A stretch of 64,000 nt of DNA from Streptomyces sp. F001 (GTDB taxonomy: Bacteria > Actinomycetota > Actinomycetes > Streptomycetales > Streptomycetaceae): assembly GCF_004187715.1 (NCBI RefSeq), contig NZ_QZWF01000018.1, positions 1-64,000 on the forward strand, in the 5' to 3' direction. This document shows, in pieces, positions 24,223 through 32,802 of this stretch. The notes under the pieces are model-generated. The model ran no database searches. It had not been told where the DNA came from and worked only from the letters and a program-made list of their open reading frames with translations. The translations under genes were made by a program, and so were the position numbers. Positions within the stretch are counted from its first letter, which is position 1; every line of letters starts with the position of its first letter.

Positions 24223-25992
24223 ATGTCGCGCATACGCTCTGTCGCCAGCTCCGCCGCCTCCGCACTGGCGGTCAACCGCCGTACGGTCCTCGCCGCCGCC
24301 GGAGCGGTGTCCCTGTCCGCCGGCGTCGGCTACGCCCTGCGCCCCACCGACAGCGAGGCTGCGCCCGCTGCTGCAGCCCCTGAGGGCGAGGCGCCGATCG
24401 CGTCCTCCCGCAAGGCGCCCGTCGGGCCGCTCGCCCCGTACGCCCGCGGAACCACCCTCGCCACCGTCGCCGCGCCCCGCACCAGCTCCGGTTACCGCCG
24501 GCTCGGCGACGGCCCCGGCTGGCGACGTGTCGTACGCAACGAACTCGCCGCCCCCAAGTCCGGCCGCGGCGAACGCCGTACCGCACTCGCCGCGTTCGTG
24601 CAGCTGACCGACCTGCACATCATCGACGCCCAGCACCCGCTGCGCCTGGAGTTCCTGCGCTCCACCGACGTGCACGCCTGGCGGCCGCAGGAGCTGCTGA
24701 CCGTGCAGGGTGCGGTCTCGCTCGTCGAGCGGGTCAACGCGCTGCGGGGCGCTCCCGTCACCGGCGCCCCGCTGCACTTCGCCATGACGACCGGCGACAA
24801 CACCGACAACAACGCCCGCACCGAACTGGAGTGGTTCCTGACCGTCATGAGCGGCGGCCGCATCACCCCCGACTCCGGTGACCTGCGCCGCTACGAGGGC
24901 GTCCAGAACAGCGGCCTGAGGCAGTTCTGGCAGCCCGACTCCAGCGTCCGCGACGCCGACAAGGAACGCGGCTTCCCGCACCTCGACGGCTTCCTCGCCG
25001 CCGCCGTCCGCGAACTGCAGAGTCCCGGTCTCAACCTGCCCTGGTACTCCACCGTCGGCAACCACGACTCCCTCCCGCTCGGCTGCTACGGTCACGGCGA
25101 CTCCTACCTCGCCGACTTCGCCGTCGGCGGCAGGAAGCTGATGAGCCTCGCTCCGGCCGAGGCGAAGAAGCTCCAGGACACCATCAAGCAGGCCACTGAC
25201 CCGATCGGCACCCAGTTCCGCGACCTGCTCAAGGCCCACACCCGCGACCTGCGCCCCATCACCCCGGACGAGCGCCGCGCCCCCTACACCCCGGCCGAGT
25301 ACGTCAAGGCCCACCTCGACCCCGCGTACACCGGCCCGGGTCCGGTCGGCCACGGCTACTCCACGGCCAACGTGGAGGCGGGCACCCAGTACTACAGCTT
25401 CCGCATCGCCGACGACGTCATCGGCATCAGCCTCGACACCACCGACCCCGGCGGCCACTACGAGGGCTCCATCGGCTCGGCGCAGCTGCGCTGGCTGGAC
25501 CGCACGCTGCGCGAGAACAGGGACTCGTACGCGATCGTCTTCAGCCATCACACCAGCAAGACGATGGACAACCCGCGCCCCGACCCGGCCCGTCCGAACG
25601 AGCGCCGGCACAACGGCGACGACGTCCTCGCCGTGCTCGGTCGCCACCGCACCGTCCTCGCCTGGGTGAACGGCCATATCCACCGCAACGACATCACCCC
25701 GCACACCGGCTCCGCCGGGCACTCCTTCTGGGAGATCTCCACCGCCTCGCACGTCGACTTCCCGCAGCTCGCCCGGGTCATCGAGCTGGTCGACAACAAG
25801 GACGGCACCCTGTCGGTCTTCACCACGCTGGTGGAGTCGGCGGCCCCGCACCGTACGGACTTCACCGACCTCTCCCAGACCGGCCTCGCCGCCCTCTACC
25901 GCGAACTCTCCTTCAACGCCCCCGGCGCCCGCACCGACCTGGCCGGCACCTCACGCGACCGCAACACCGAGCTGCTGCTGAAGAAGGGCTGA
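24223..25992 (+). CDS. Exported metallophosphoesterase (TIGR03767-like)
   Basis: A 589-residue protein with the calcineurin-like phosphoesterase blocks in order: QLTDLHI (about residue 127), TTGDNTDNN (about 190), VGNHD (about 280), FSHHT (about 443) and VNGHIHRND (about 485), which together bind two metals. The N-terminus (NRRTVLAAAGAVSLSAG) looks like a twin-arginine or lipoprotein-free signal with RR followed by a hydrophobic core. The family is restricted mainly to actinobacteria and its substrate is unknown; an external phosphomonoesterase or phosphodiesterase role is likely. GAGAGAAG precedes ATG 24223. Confidence 0.88.
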   Translation: MSRIRSVASSAASALAVNRRTVLAAAGAVSLSAGVGYALRPTDSEAAPAAAAPEGEAPIASSRKAPVGPLAPYARGTTLATVAAPRTSSGYRRLGDGPGWRRVVRNELAAPKSGRGERRTALAAFVQLTDLHIIDAQHPLRLEFLRSTDVHAWRPQELLTVQGAVSLVERVNALRGAPVTGAPLHFAMTTGDNTDNNARTELEWFLTVMSGGRITPDSGDLRRYEGVQNSGLRQFWQPDSSVRDADKERGFPHLDGFLAAAVRELQSPGLNLPWYSTVGNHDSLPLGCYGHGDSYLADFAVGGRKLMSLAPAEAKKLQDTIKQATDPIGTQFRDLLKAHTRDLRPITPDERRAPYTPAEYVKAHLDPAYTGPGPVGHGYSTANVEAGTQYYSFRIADDVIGISLDTTDPGGHYEGSIGSAQLRWLDRTLRENRDSYAIVFSHHTSKTMDNPRPDPARPNERRHNGDDVLAVLGRHRTVLAWVNGHIHRNDITPHTGSAGHSFWEISTASHVDFPQLARVIELVDNKDGTLSVFTTLVESAAPHRTDFTDLSQTGLAALYRELSFNAPGARTDLAGTSRDRNTELLLKKG

Positions 25993-26028
25993 AACCCGCC
26001 CGAGCAGGGCGCGGCCGGGTCATGCACG

Positions 26029-26060
26029 AGGAGGGGCCGCCGGGTTCGGCGGCCCCTCCT
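26029..26060. terminator. Hairpin between convergent genes
   Basis: Arms 26029-26042 and 26047-26060 pair over 14 bp around a GGTT loop, between the phosphoesterase stop and the stop of the following minus-strand gene. Confidence 0.78.
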
Positions 26061-26091
26061 CTCCCCTCCTGGCGACTGTCCCGGTCCGTCA

Positions 26092-27141
26092 CTACCGGGG
26101 CAGCACCACGACATACGCCGCCGGGTCCCGGTCCGCCGACGCCATCAGCGCCGTACGGACGACGGTCGCCTGCTGCTCCATCGAGTCCCGCAGCTTCTTC
26201 GGCGTGACGTGGACGACCGTGATGCCCAGCCGCTCCAGGTGCTCACGCTTGCGGGCGTACTCCGACCACAGCCCGTCGTCGTCCTGCCGATGGCTCTGAC
26301 GCGGTGCCCGGGTGTCCAGCTCGAGGGCGACCGCCTGCTCCGGCCAGTAGGCGTCCAGACCGCCGAGGTGGGGGCCGCCCGGCAGCCGCAGATCGACGTT
26401 CCAGACCGGGTCCGGCAGACCGTACTCCCGCACCATCCGGTACAGCCGGTCCTCCGCGATCGCCCGGCCCTCGGCCAGCAGCGAGTCCACAGCGTCCACC
26501 ACATGCGGCCGGCTCAGCAGCTTCGCGTTGGTCAACTCCCGTACCACCACCGCCGGTTCGCAGTACCGTCCGCGCACCGCCTCGGTCAGCAGCCGGCGCA
26601 CGGCACCCGCGTCCGCCAGATCCGCCACGGCGTCGGCCAGCGCGCGCGGCACCGGAGCCACCGGTACGCCAGTGATCTGCCGGGGGGTGGGCAGGGCCGA
26701 GGTGCGGACGATGCGCACACAGCCCGTCGAGCGGAGCCGGCGCAGCCGGGGGACCAGGACGTCGACACGGTCCAGGGAGAGCAGCGGGGGAGCGGCCGAG
26801 AAACCGTGCAGGTTCAGTGCCGCGAGACCGGTGATCATCGCCTCGGCGTACACGGGACGGTGCGGGTCGTCCGCGCCCGGTTGGGAGGGCACGCCCGGCG
26901 ACGACTCGCGGGCCGCGTACATCAGCACCGCGTGCAGCCGCTCCTCGCTGGTCGGCGGGCCGGGGTGGAGGAGGAACACGCCCGGCAGGATCTGCTGCCA
27001 GGGGCCGCCGGAGCGGCACTGCTCGTTCATCTCCGCGGCGGGGACACCGTGCGAGCGGAGCTGAGCGGCCGTCATGACACGGCGGTGCACCTCGGAGAGG
27101 TGACGCAGGGGGCGGGGGGAGAGCGGGGTGTTGTGGTTCAT
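26092..27141 (-). CDS. AbiEi-like/DUF559-type protein of unknown function
   Basis: A 349-residue protein, start ATG 27141 (a longer frame exists). The N-terminal part (RRVMTAAQLRSHGVPAAEM ... GPWQQILPGVFLLHPG) looks like the winged-helix start of AbiEi-type antitoxins. The C-terminal 110 residues look like a DUF559/Vsr-type nuclease fold (LGGLDAYWPEQAVALELD ... KREHLERLGITVVHVTPKKL), with Asp, Glu and a later Lys/His as candidate catalytic residues. Such fused proteins are frequent in actinomycetes, usually without a recognised toxin partner; none is visible here. The function is unknown. Confidence 0.7.
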   Translation of the reverse strand: MNHNTPLSPRPLRHLSEVHRRVMTAAQLRSHGVPAAEMNEQCRSGGPWQQILPGVFLLHPGPPTSEERLHAVLMYAARESSPGVPSQPGADDPHRPVYAEAMITGLAALNLHGFSAAPPLLSLDRVDVLVPRLRRLRSTGCVRIVRTSALPTPRQITGVPVAPVPRALADAVADLADAGAVRRLLTEAVRGRYCEPAVVVRELTNAKLLSRPHVVDAVDSLLAEGRAIAEDRLYRMVREYGLPDPVWNVDLRLPGGPHLGGLDAYWPEQAVALELDTRAPRQSHRQDDDGLWSEYARKREHLERLGITVVHVTPKKLRDSMEQQATVVRTALMASADRDPAAYVVVLPR

Positions 27142-27530
27142 GACCCCGAAGTTCCCGTACCCGAACGGCCCTCTAACCGCTGTTACACGCCCGTCGACAA
27201 TTCCGGACAAGCTCGCCCTAAAGGACGGATGTTCGGATGCCGAAACCCCCTGGTCCGTTCGGGTGGGCCAGAAGGGTTACGGTTCCGATTACCCGGATTC
27301 AGTAACGACTTACGACCGCCCCAGCCGACGACCGCTGTGACCCTCGCCCCGCAACCGCGACCGCTGCCGCAACCGCTGTGGGCAGTCGTTCCTCCCCCAG
27401 TGCCTTAAGGGCCTGGGGGACCCCCAGGGCGATGGGGGTCCCCCCGCTCGAGCGAAGCCGAGAGTGGGGAGGGTGGGCACAGCCTGCAGCGCCGGGCGCC
27501 CCGGCTACCCGCCCCAGCGACAGCGAGCCG
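27142..27530. other. Intergenic region between two minus-strand genes
   Basis: Nearly 400 bases with no gene. The left part is relatively A/T-rich and probably carries the promoter of the gene ending at 26092. The right part (27393-27466) is a nested inverted-repeat element. Confidence 0.5.
27393..27466. repeat. Nested inverted-repeat element, probably a dispersed Streptomyces repeat
   Basis: Two adjoining hairpins are visible: arms 27393-27400/27413-27420, and arms 27416-27426/27433-27443 (GGGGACCCCCA and its complement). A third palindromic segment, CTCGAGCGAAGCCGAG, follows. The same combination of a CCTTAAGG-containing C-run hairpin and a CTCGAGCGAAGCCGAGAG motif recurs between genes in many Streptomyces chromosomes. 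It may also terminate pepN paralogue transcription. Confidence 0.6.
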
Positions 27531-30116
27531 CTAGCCGGCGGCCGCCGCCCCATCACACGCCTGCCCCCGCAACGCCCGAGCCAGATCGTCCCGCGCCTCA
27601 AGCACCAGCCGCCGCAACGCCGGCGCAGCCCCCTCATGCGCCGTCAGCCACGCGTCCGTCGCCGCCAACGTCCCCTCGGAGTCCTGCAACCCCGGGAACA
27701 ACCCCCGCACCACATCCATCCCGATCTGAATCGACCGCTCCGCCCACACCCGCTCGATCACCGCGAAGTACTTCTCGGCGTACGGCGCCAGCAACTCCCG
27801 CTGCGACGGCTGTCCGAACCCCGCGATCGTCGCCTCGACCAGCGCGTTGGACAGCACGTCCGACTCGACGACCTGCGCCCACGCCTGCGCCTTGACCGCC
27901 GCCGAGGGCCGCGCGGCCAGGCAGCGGACCTGGTGGCGCTTGCCGGACGCCGTGTCGTCGCGCGCCAGCTCCGCCGCCAGCCGCTTCTCGTCGGCGACCC
28001 CGTGCGCGGCCAGCGGCTCCAGGAACGCCCAGCGCAGCTCCTGGTCCACGTCCAGCCCGTCGATCTTCTCCGTGCCCTCCAGCAGCCCGAGCAGCAGCTG
28101 GAGGTCGGCCTCGGCAGCCGCCGTGGACGCGACGAACCGCGCCCACGCCAGCTGGTGCTCACTGCCCGGCTCGGCGCGCCTCAGCTCGCGCAACGCACCG
28201 CCGGCGAGGAGCCGCTCGCCGGTCTCCCGCCAGTCGGGCGCCGCGTAGTGGACGAGCGCCGAGTTCGCCCAGGCGTGCAGCATCTGGAGCACGCCGATGT
28301 CGGACTCGCGGCCCCCGTACCGCAGCACCAGGTCGATGAAGTCCCGCGCCGGCAGCAGCGCGTCCCGCGTCATGTTCCACAGCGCCGACCAGCACAGGGC
28401 GCGGGCGAGCGGATCGGTGAGGTCACCCAGCCCGTCCTTCAGCGTCTCCAGCGAGGCCGTGTCGAAGCGGATCTTGCAGTACGTGAGGTCGTCGTCGTTG
28501 ACCAGTACCAGCTCGGGCGCCTCCGCCCCGGCCAGCTCCGCGACGACCGTACGCGGACCGTCGACGTCCACCTCGGCCCGCGCGTACCGCTCCAGTGCAC
28601 CGGATGCGGCGCGTCGGTACAGCCCCACCGCCACCCGGTGCGGCCGCAGTTCCGGGTGCGACTCGGCCGCCTCCTGCACCACGGTCAGCTCGCCGACCCG
28701 GCCCTGCGCGTCCAACAGCACCTGCGGCGTCAGCGAGTTGACCCCGGCCGTCTGCAGCCAGGCCCGCGCCCACGCCCCCATGTCCCGCCCGCTGGTCTCC
28801 TCCAGCACCGACAGCAGGTCACCGAGGCGCGTGTTGCCGTACGCGTGCCGCTTGAAGTAGCGCCGTGCGCCCTCCAGGAACGCGTCCTGACCGACGTACG
28901 CCACCAGCTGCTTGAGCACCGACGCGCCCTTGGCGTACGTGATGCCGTCGAAGTTGAGCTTGGCGTCCTGCAGGTCGCGGATGTCGGCGGTGATCGGGTG
29001 GGTGGAGGGCAGCTGGTCGGCGCGGTAGGCCCAGGCCTTGCGGCGGTTGGCGAAGGTGATCCATCCGTCCTTGAAGCGGGTCGCGCCGACCAGTGAGAAG
29101 GCGCCCATGAAGTCGGCGAAGGACTCCTTGAGCCACAGGTCGTCCCACCACTCCATGGTGACCAGGTCGCCGAACCACATGTGGGCCATCTCGTGCAGGA
29201 TGACGTTGGCCCGGTTCTCGTAGGACGTCTGCGTGACCTTCCCGCGGAAGATGAACTCCTCCTTGAAGGTCACCAGGCCCGGGTTCTCCATCGCGCCGAG
29301 GTTGTACTCGGGCACGAACGCCTGGTCGTACTTGCCGAACGGGTACGGGTAGTCGAAGTGGTCGTGGAAGAAGTCCAGGCCCTGCTTGGTGACCAGGAAG
29401 ACGTCGTCGGAGTCGAAGTAGGGCGCGAGGCCCTTGCGGCACATGGCGCCGAGGGGGACCTCCAGCGTCGTACCGTCGTCGAAGGTACGGGAGTACGTGT
29501 CCGTCACGTAGTGGTACGGACCCGCCACCACGCAGGTGATGTACGTGGAGATCGGCTTGGTCTCCGCGAACCGCCATACCCCGTCGGCGAGTTGGCCGAC
29601 GCCGTTGCTCCACACCGTCCAGTCCTCCGGCGCCTGCACCTCGAAACGGAAGGGCGCCTTCAGATCCGGCTGCTCGAAGGTGGCGAAGACCCGGCGGGAG
29701 TCGGCGGGCTCGTACTGCGTGTACAGGTACACCTCGCCGTCCTCGGGGTCGACGAAGCGGTGCAGGCCCTCACCGGTGCGCGAGTAGGCGCACTGGGCGT
29801 CGACGATCAGTTCGTTGTCGGCGGCGAGGTCCTCCAGCAGGATGCGGGTGCCGTCGAAGACCTCGCTGGGGTCGAGGTCCCTGCCGTTGAGCGAGACCGC
29901 GGTGACGCTCGGCGCGACCAGGTCCGCGAAGCTCGCCGCGCCCGGCTCGGCGCAGCGGAACCGGATCGTGGTCACGGACCGGAAGGTCCGCGGCCCGCCG
30001 TCCCCGGCGTCGGTGCCCACCGCGGAGCGCACGTCGAGGGACACCTCGTACCCGTCGACGGACAGCAGGGCGGCCCGCTCCCGGGCCTCGTCGCGGGACA
30101 GATTCTCACCGGGCAC
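27531..30116 (-). CDS. pepN: Second aminopeptidase N (M1 family)
   Basis: An 861-residue paralogue of the enzyme at 14.7 kb, with GAMEN and zinc motif HEMAH in the same order (YNLGAMENPGLVTF, VILHEMAHMWFGDLVTMEWW). The distal Glu is in LWLKESF rather than LWLNESF, and the C-terminal half has diverged more. GTG 30116 gives an N-terminus (PGENLSRDEAR) that aligns with the first copy (PGTNLTREEAQ) and has GAGGGA nine bases upstream. GTG 30125 is less likely. Two M1 enzymes 10 kb apart suggest an old duplication with different substrate range. Confidence 0.93.
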   Translation of the reverse strand: MPGENLSRDEARERAALLSVDGYEVSLDVRSAVGTDAGDGGPRTFRSVTTIRFRCAEPGAASFADLVAPSVTAVSLNGRDLDPSEVFDGTRILLEDLAADNELIVDAQCAYSRTGEGLHRFVDPEDGEVYLYTQYEPADSRRVFATFEQPDLKAPFRFEVQAPEDWTVWSNGVGQLADGVWRFAETKPISTYITCVVAGPYHYVTDTYSRTFDDGTTLEVPLGAMCRKGLAPYFDSDDVFLVTKQGLDFFHDHFDYPYPFGKYDQAFVPEYNLGAMENPGLVTFKEEFIFRGKVTQTSYENRANVILHEMAHMWFGDLVTMEWWDDLWLKESFADFMGAFSLVGATRFKDGWITFANRRKAWAYRADQLPSTHPITADIRDLQDAKLNFDGITYAKGASVLKQLVAYVGQDAFLEGARRYFKRHAYGNTRLGDLLSVLEETSGRDMGAWARAWLQTAGVNSLTPQVLLDAQGRVGELTVVQEAAESHPELRPHRVAVGLYRRAASGALERYARAEVDVDGPRTVVAELAGAEAPELVLVNDDDLTYCKIRFDTASLETLKDGLGDLTDPLARALCWSALWNMTRDALLPARDFIDLVLRYGGRESDIGVLQMLHAWANSALVHYAAPDWRETGERLLAGGALRELRRAEPGSEHQLAWARFVASTAAAEADLQLLLGLLEGTEKIDGLDVDQELRWAFLEPLAAHGVADEKRLAAELARDDTASGKRHQVRCLAARPSAAVKAQAWAQVVESDVLSNALVEATIAGFGQPSQRELLAPYAEKYFAVIERVWAERSIQIGMDVVRGLFPGLQDSEGTLAATDAWLTAHEGAAPALRRLVLEARDDLARALRGQACDGAAAAG

Positions 30117-30253
30117 GGGCGGCACTCCCTCAGGCTGGTCGGTTACGGCTGATCAGGACCGATCCTGCCATGTGCCCCTGACGCCGGGCAGCAGGGAATG
30201 AGCGGCGGGCCGACGATGTTGCCGCGTTCAAAGACCGCTTACCGAGGAGAGCC

Positions 30254-30919
30254 ATGTCCGAGACCGCGACGACCTCCGCCGAGAAGACCCGAGTCGACTT
30301 CTGGTTCGACCCCCTGTGCCCGTGGGCGTGGATGACCTCCCGCTGGGTGCTGGAGGTGGAGAAGGTCCGTGACATCGAGGTGCACTGGCACATCATGAGC
30401 CTGGCGGTGCTGAACGAGGACAAGCTGGACGAGCTGCCCGAGGAGTACCGGGAGATGCTCGCGAAGACGGCCTGGCAGCCGGCCCGGGTGGTGACCGCGG
30501 CCTGGCAGAAGCACGGTGCCGAGGTCCTGGGCCCGCTCTACACCGCTCTGGGCACCCGCTTCCACAACCGCGGCGAGGGCCCGACCCGGGAGGCCGTCGC
30601 CGCCGCCCTGGCCGAGGTGAACCTGCCCGCGGACCTGGTCGAATACTTCGACCAGGAGGACTTCGAGTTCGACGCCGAGCTTCGCGCCTCCCACAAGGAG
30701 GGCATCGACAAGGTCGGTCAGGAGGTCGGCACCCCGGTCATCGCCGTCCCGGGCCCTGACGGCGAGCAGATCGCCTTCTTCGGCCCGGTCGTCACGCCCG
30801 CCCCCAAGGGTGAGGAGGCCGCCCGCCTGTGGGACGGCACCCTCGCGGTGGCATCGGTCCCCGGCTTCTACGAGATCAAGCGCACCCGCACCAAGGGCCC
30901 GGACTTCAGCAACCTGTGA
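30254..30919 (+). CDS. DsbA-fold protein of the mycothiol-dependent nitroreductase (Rv2466c) family
   Basis: A 221-residue protein with a thioredoxin fold and an inserted helical domain. The active-site region reads FDPLCPWAWMTSRW: the first Cys is present but the expected second Cys of the CPWC motif is Ala. GTPVIAVPGPDG near residue 160 contains the cis-Pro segment. In Mycobacterium the homologue uses mycothiol to reduce nitro compounds, and a one-Cys site suits a mixed-disulfide (mycothiol) mechanism. The ATG follows CGAGGAG. The family assignment is from memory of the motif, so the exact activity is tentative. Confidence 0.8.
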   Translation: MSETATTSAEKTRVDFWFDPLCPWAWMTSRWVLEVEKVRDIEVHWHIMSLAVLNEDKLDELPEEYREMLAKTAWQPARVVTAAWQKHGAEVLGPLYTALGTRFHNRGEGPTREAVAAALAEVNLPADLVEYFDQEDFEFDAELRASHKEGIDKVGQEVGTPVIAVPGPDGEQIAFFGPVVTPAPKGEEAARLWDGTLAVASVPGFYEIKRTRTKGPDFSNL

Positions 30920-30932
30920 GCTCCATGACGGA

Positions 30933-30974
30933 GGCGGCCCCGCGAGTCACGTCCTCGCGGGGCCGCCCCTTTTC
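30933..30974 (+). terminator. Rho-independent terminator after the DsbA-fold gene
   Basis: Arms 30933-30946 and 30954-30967 (14 bp, perfect) enclose a 7-nt loop and are followed by CCTTTTCTCC, one of the few hairpins here with a T-rich tail. Confidence 0.82.
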
Positions 30975-31033
30975 TCCGCCTGCCGCGTGAAAGGTGAGAA
31001 GACGATCACGAGGCAGGACGACTCGACGGGCCG

Positions 31034-31327
31034 TTATGGCGCCGACAGCAGTACATCCGCCCGGGACTTCGCGGCCTCGTAGCGCCGGGCCACGTCCTGC
31101 CGGTTGACGACCTGTCACATGGCCTCGAAGAAGTCCACCTTCTGGTTCCGGTACCGCAGGTAGAAGGCGTGCTCCCAGGCGTCGAAGACGAGGATCGGCG
31201 TCACGCCCTGGCCGACGTTGCCCTGGTGGTCGTAGACCTGCTGCTGCAGCTTGATGGACTCGGCGCTCACCCTGGGGTGGGTGTCGAGTCTTCGTACGGC
31301 AGGTTCAGGCAGTGTGTGGACGGGCAT
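31034..31327 (-). pseudogene. sodF: Decayed iron superoxide dismutase gene (sodF-like) with internal deletion and premature stop
   Basis: ATG 31327 still has GGAGGGGG upstream, and the first codons (MPVHTLPEPAVRRLD) match the N-terminus of Fe/Mn superoxide dismutases. The sequence then jumps to the C-terminal third: VYDHQGNVGQGVTPILVFD, AWEHAFYLRYRNQKVDFFEAM. After this the family Trp codon is TGA (31115-31117), and the frame continues with QVVNRQDVARRYEAAK to a TAA at 31034. About 120 residues, including the two N-terminal metal-binding His, are missing. The product cannot be an active dismutase. An upstream Nur box is preserved. Confidence 0.85.
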
Positions 31328-31350
31328 GGCGGCCCCCTCCGAAGCCCTTG

Positions 31351-31367
31351 TTGCAAGTAGCTTGCAA
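31351..31367. promoter_or_regulatory. Nur (nickel-responsive regulator) box upstream of the sodF remnant
   Basis: TTGCAA, five bases, then TTGCAA: the inverted repeat described for Nur binding at the Streptomyces sodF promoter, where Nur with nickel represses the iron enzyme. It lies 24 bases upstream of the remnant's start codon. Binding is inferred from the exact match to the published consensus and the identity of the gene remnant. Confidence 0.75.
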
Positions 31368-31435
31368 CTACACGCTAGCAACAAAAAGGCCCTCACGTGG
31401 GCAACGTGAGGGCCTGTGGGCAGGGTGGAAACGCG

Positions 31436-32728
31436 TCAGTTCCGGGCGCGTGCCTTCTGCCAGGCGTACCCGATCAGCGCCAGGACCAGCGTCATGCCGC
31501 CCGTCGAGTACAGCTGCACCCGCGTGTCCGGCTCCCGCGCCATGAGGACGAAGATCGCGGCCATGCCGGCCAGCGCGATCCAGGTCAGCACCGGGAACGC
31601 CCACATCCGCACGACCAGCTTCTGCGGCGCCTCCCGCTCCAGCCGGCGCCGCAGCCGCAGCTGCGAGACCGCGATGAAGATCCAGACGACCAGGATGACC
31701 GCGCCGATCATGTTCAGCAGCCAGGGGAAGACGTCGTCCGGACGCCAGTAGCTGAGGACCACGCAGACGAAGCCGAAGACGCAGGAGGCGAGCACGGCGA
31801 GGCGCGGTACGCCGCCGGAGACCTTGCCCAGCGCCTTGGGGCCCTGCCCGCGCTGCACCAGCGAGTAGGCGATGCGCGAGGAGCCGTAGATGTTGGCGTT
31901 CATCGCGCTCAGCAGCGCGACCAGCACGACCACGTTCATCAACTGTCCGGCGCCCGGGATGCCGAGGTGCTCGAGGGCGGCCACGTACGGGCCCTTCTCG
32001 ACGACGGCTGCGGAGTCCCACGGGACGAGGGTGACGACGACCGCCATCGAGCCGATGTAGAACAGCGCGATGCGCCACATCGCCGTACGGACCGCGCTCG
32101 CCACGCCCTTGACCGGGTCCTCCGACTCGGCCGCCGCGATGGTGACCGTCTCCAGGCCGCCGTACGCGAACACCGAGGCGAGCAGGCCGATGACCAGCCC
32201 CTCACCGCCGCCCGGCAGGAAGTCGGTCAGATTGCTCGCACCGGGGGAGTCGGTGCCGGGCAGGACGTCCGCGATCGCCAGCACGCCGAGCACCAGGAAC
32301 AGCGAGATCGCGCCGACCTTCAGCGCCGCGAACCAGAACTCGAACTCGCCGAAGTTCTTCACGGCGGCCAGATTGGCCCCGCAGAACACCACCATGAACA
32401 GCGCCACCCACGCCCACTCCGGCGTGCCCGGCAGCCAGCCGGTGACGATCTTCGCGGCGCCGATGCCCTCCAGGCCGACGGCCGTGCACAGCAGCACCCA
32501 GAACGACCAGCCCGCGGTGAACCCGGCCCACGGCCCGATCGCCCGCTCGGCATGCGCGGAGAAGGACCCCGAGGAGGGATGCGCGGCGGACATCTCGCCC
32601 AGCATCCGCATCACCAGCATCACCAGGAGGCCGGAGAGGATGTAGGCGACGACGATCGAGGGCCCGGCGGCGGCGATACCGGCGCCGGAGCCGACGAACG
32701 CGGCGCCGATTACCCACGAGGGGATCAT
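31436..32728 (-). CDS. Amino-acid permease (APC family), 5' end frameshifted
   Basis: The open part encodes 430 residues with about eleven transmembrane helices of the GABA/aromatic-type amino-acid permease family (VGSGAGIAAAGPSIVVAYILSG at the start, MLGEMSAAHPSSGSFS after helix 2). Family members start about 25 residues earlier with a segment like RHLSMIALGGVIGA. Here that segment is split: DASLSHGRTRH lies in another frame (start ATG 32802), and the codons for LSMI-xx-VIGAAF follow after one missing C, with three more bases missing between ATC and GTA. So the 5' end is either mutated or mis-sequenced near 32706-32735. It resembles the permease at 36.6-38.1 kb. Confidence 0.8.
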   Translation of the reverse strand: MIPSWVIGAAFVGSGAGIAAAGPSIVVAYILSGLLVMLVMRMLGEMSAAHPSSGSFSAHAERAIGPWAGFTAGWSFWVLLCTAVGLEGIGAAKIVTGWLPGTPEWAWVALFMVVFCGANLAAVKNFGEFEFWFAALKVGAISLFLVLGVLAIADVLPGTDSPGASNLTDFLPGGGEGLVIGLLASVFAYGGLETVTIAAAESEDPVKGVASAVRTAMWRIALFYIGSMAVVVTLVPWDSAAVVEKGPYVAALEHLGIPGAGQLMNVVVLVALLSAMNANIYGSSRIAYSLVQRGQGPKALGKVSGGVPRLAVLASCVFGFVCVVLSYWRPDDVFPWLLNMIGAVILVVWIFIAVSQLRLRRRLEREAPQKLVVRMWAFPVLTWIALAGMAAIFVLMAREPDTRVQLYSTGGMTLVLALIGYAWQKARARN

Positions 32729-32802
32729 CGACAGTGACGCGTTCGGCCATGGGAAAGAGACGCGTCCGGCTTTGGTGGCGTCTCGACAGAGGTGCTGGGC
32801 AT

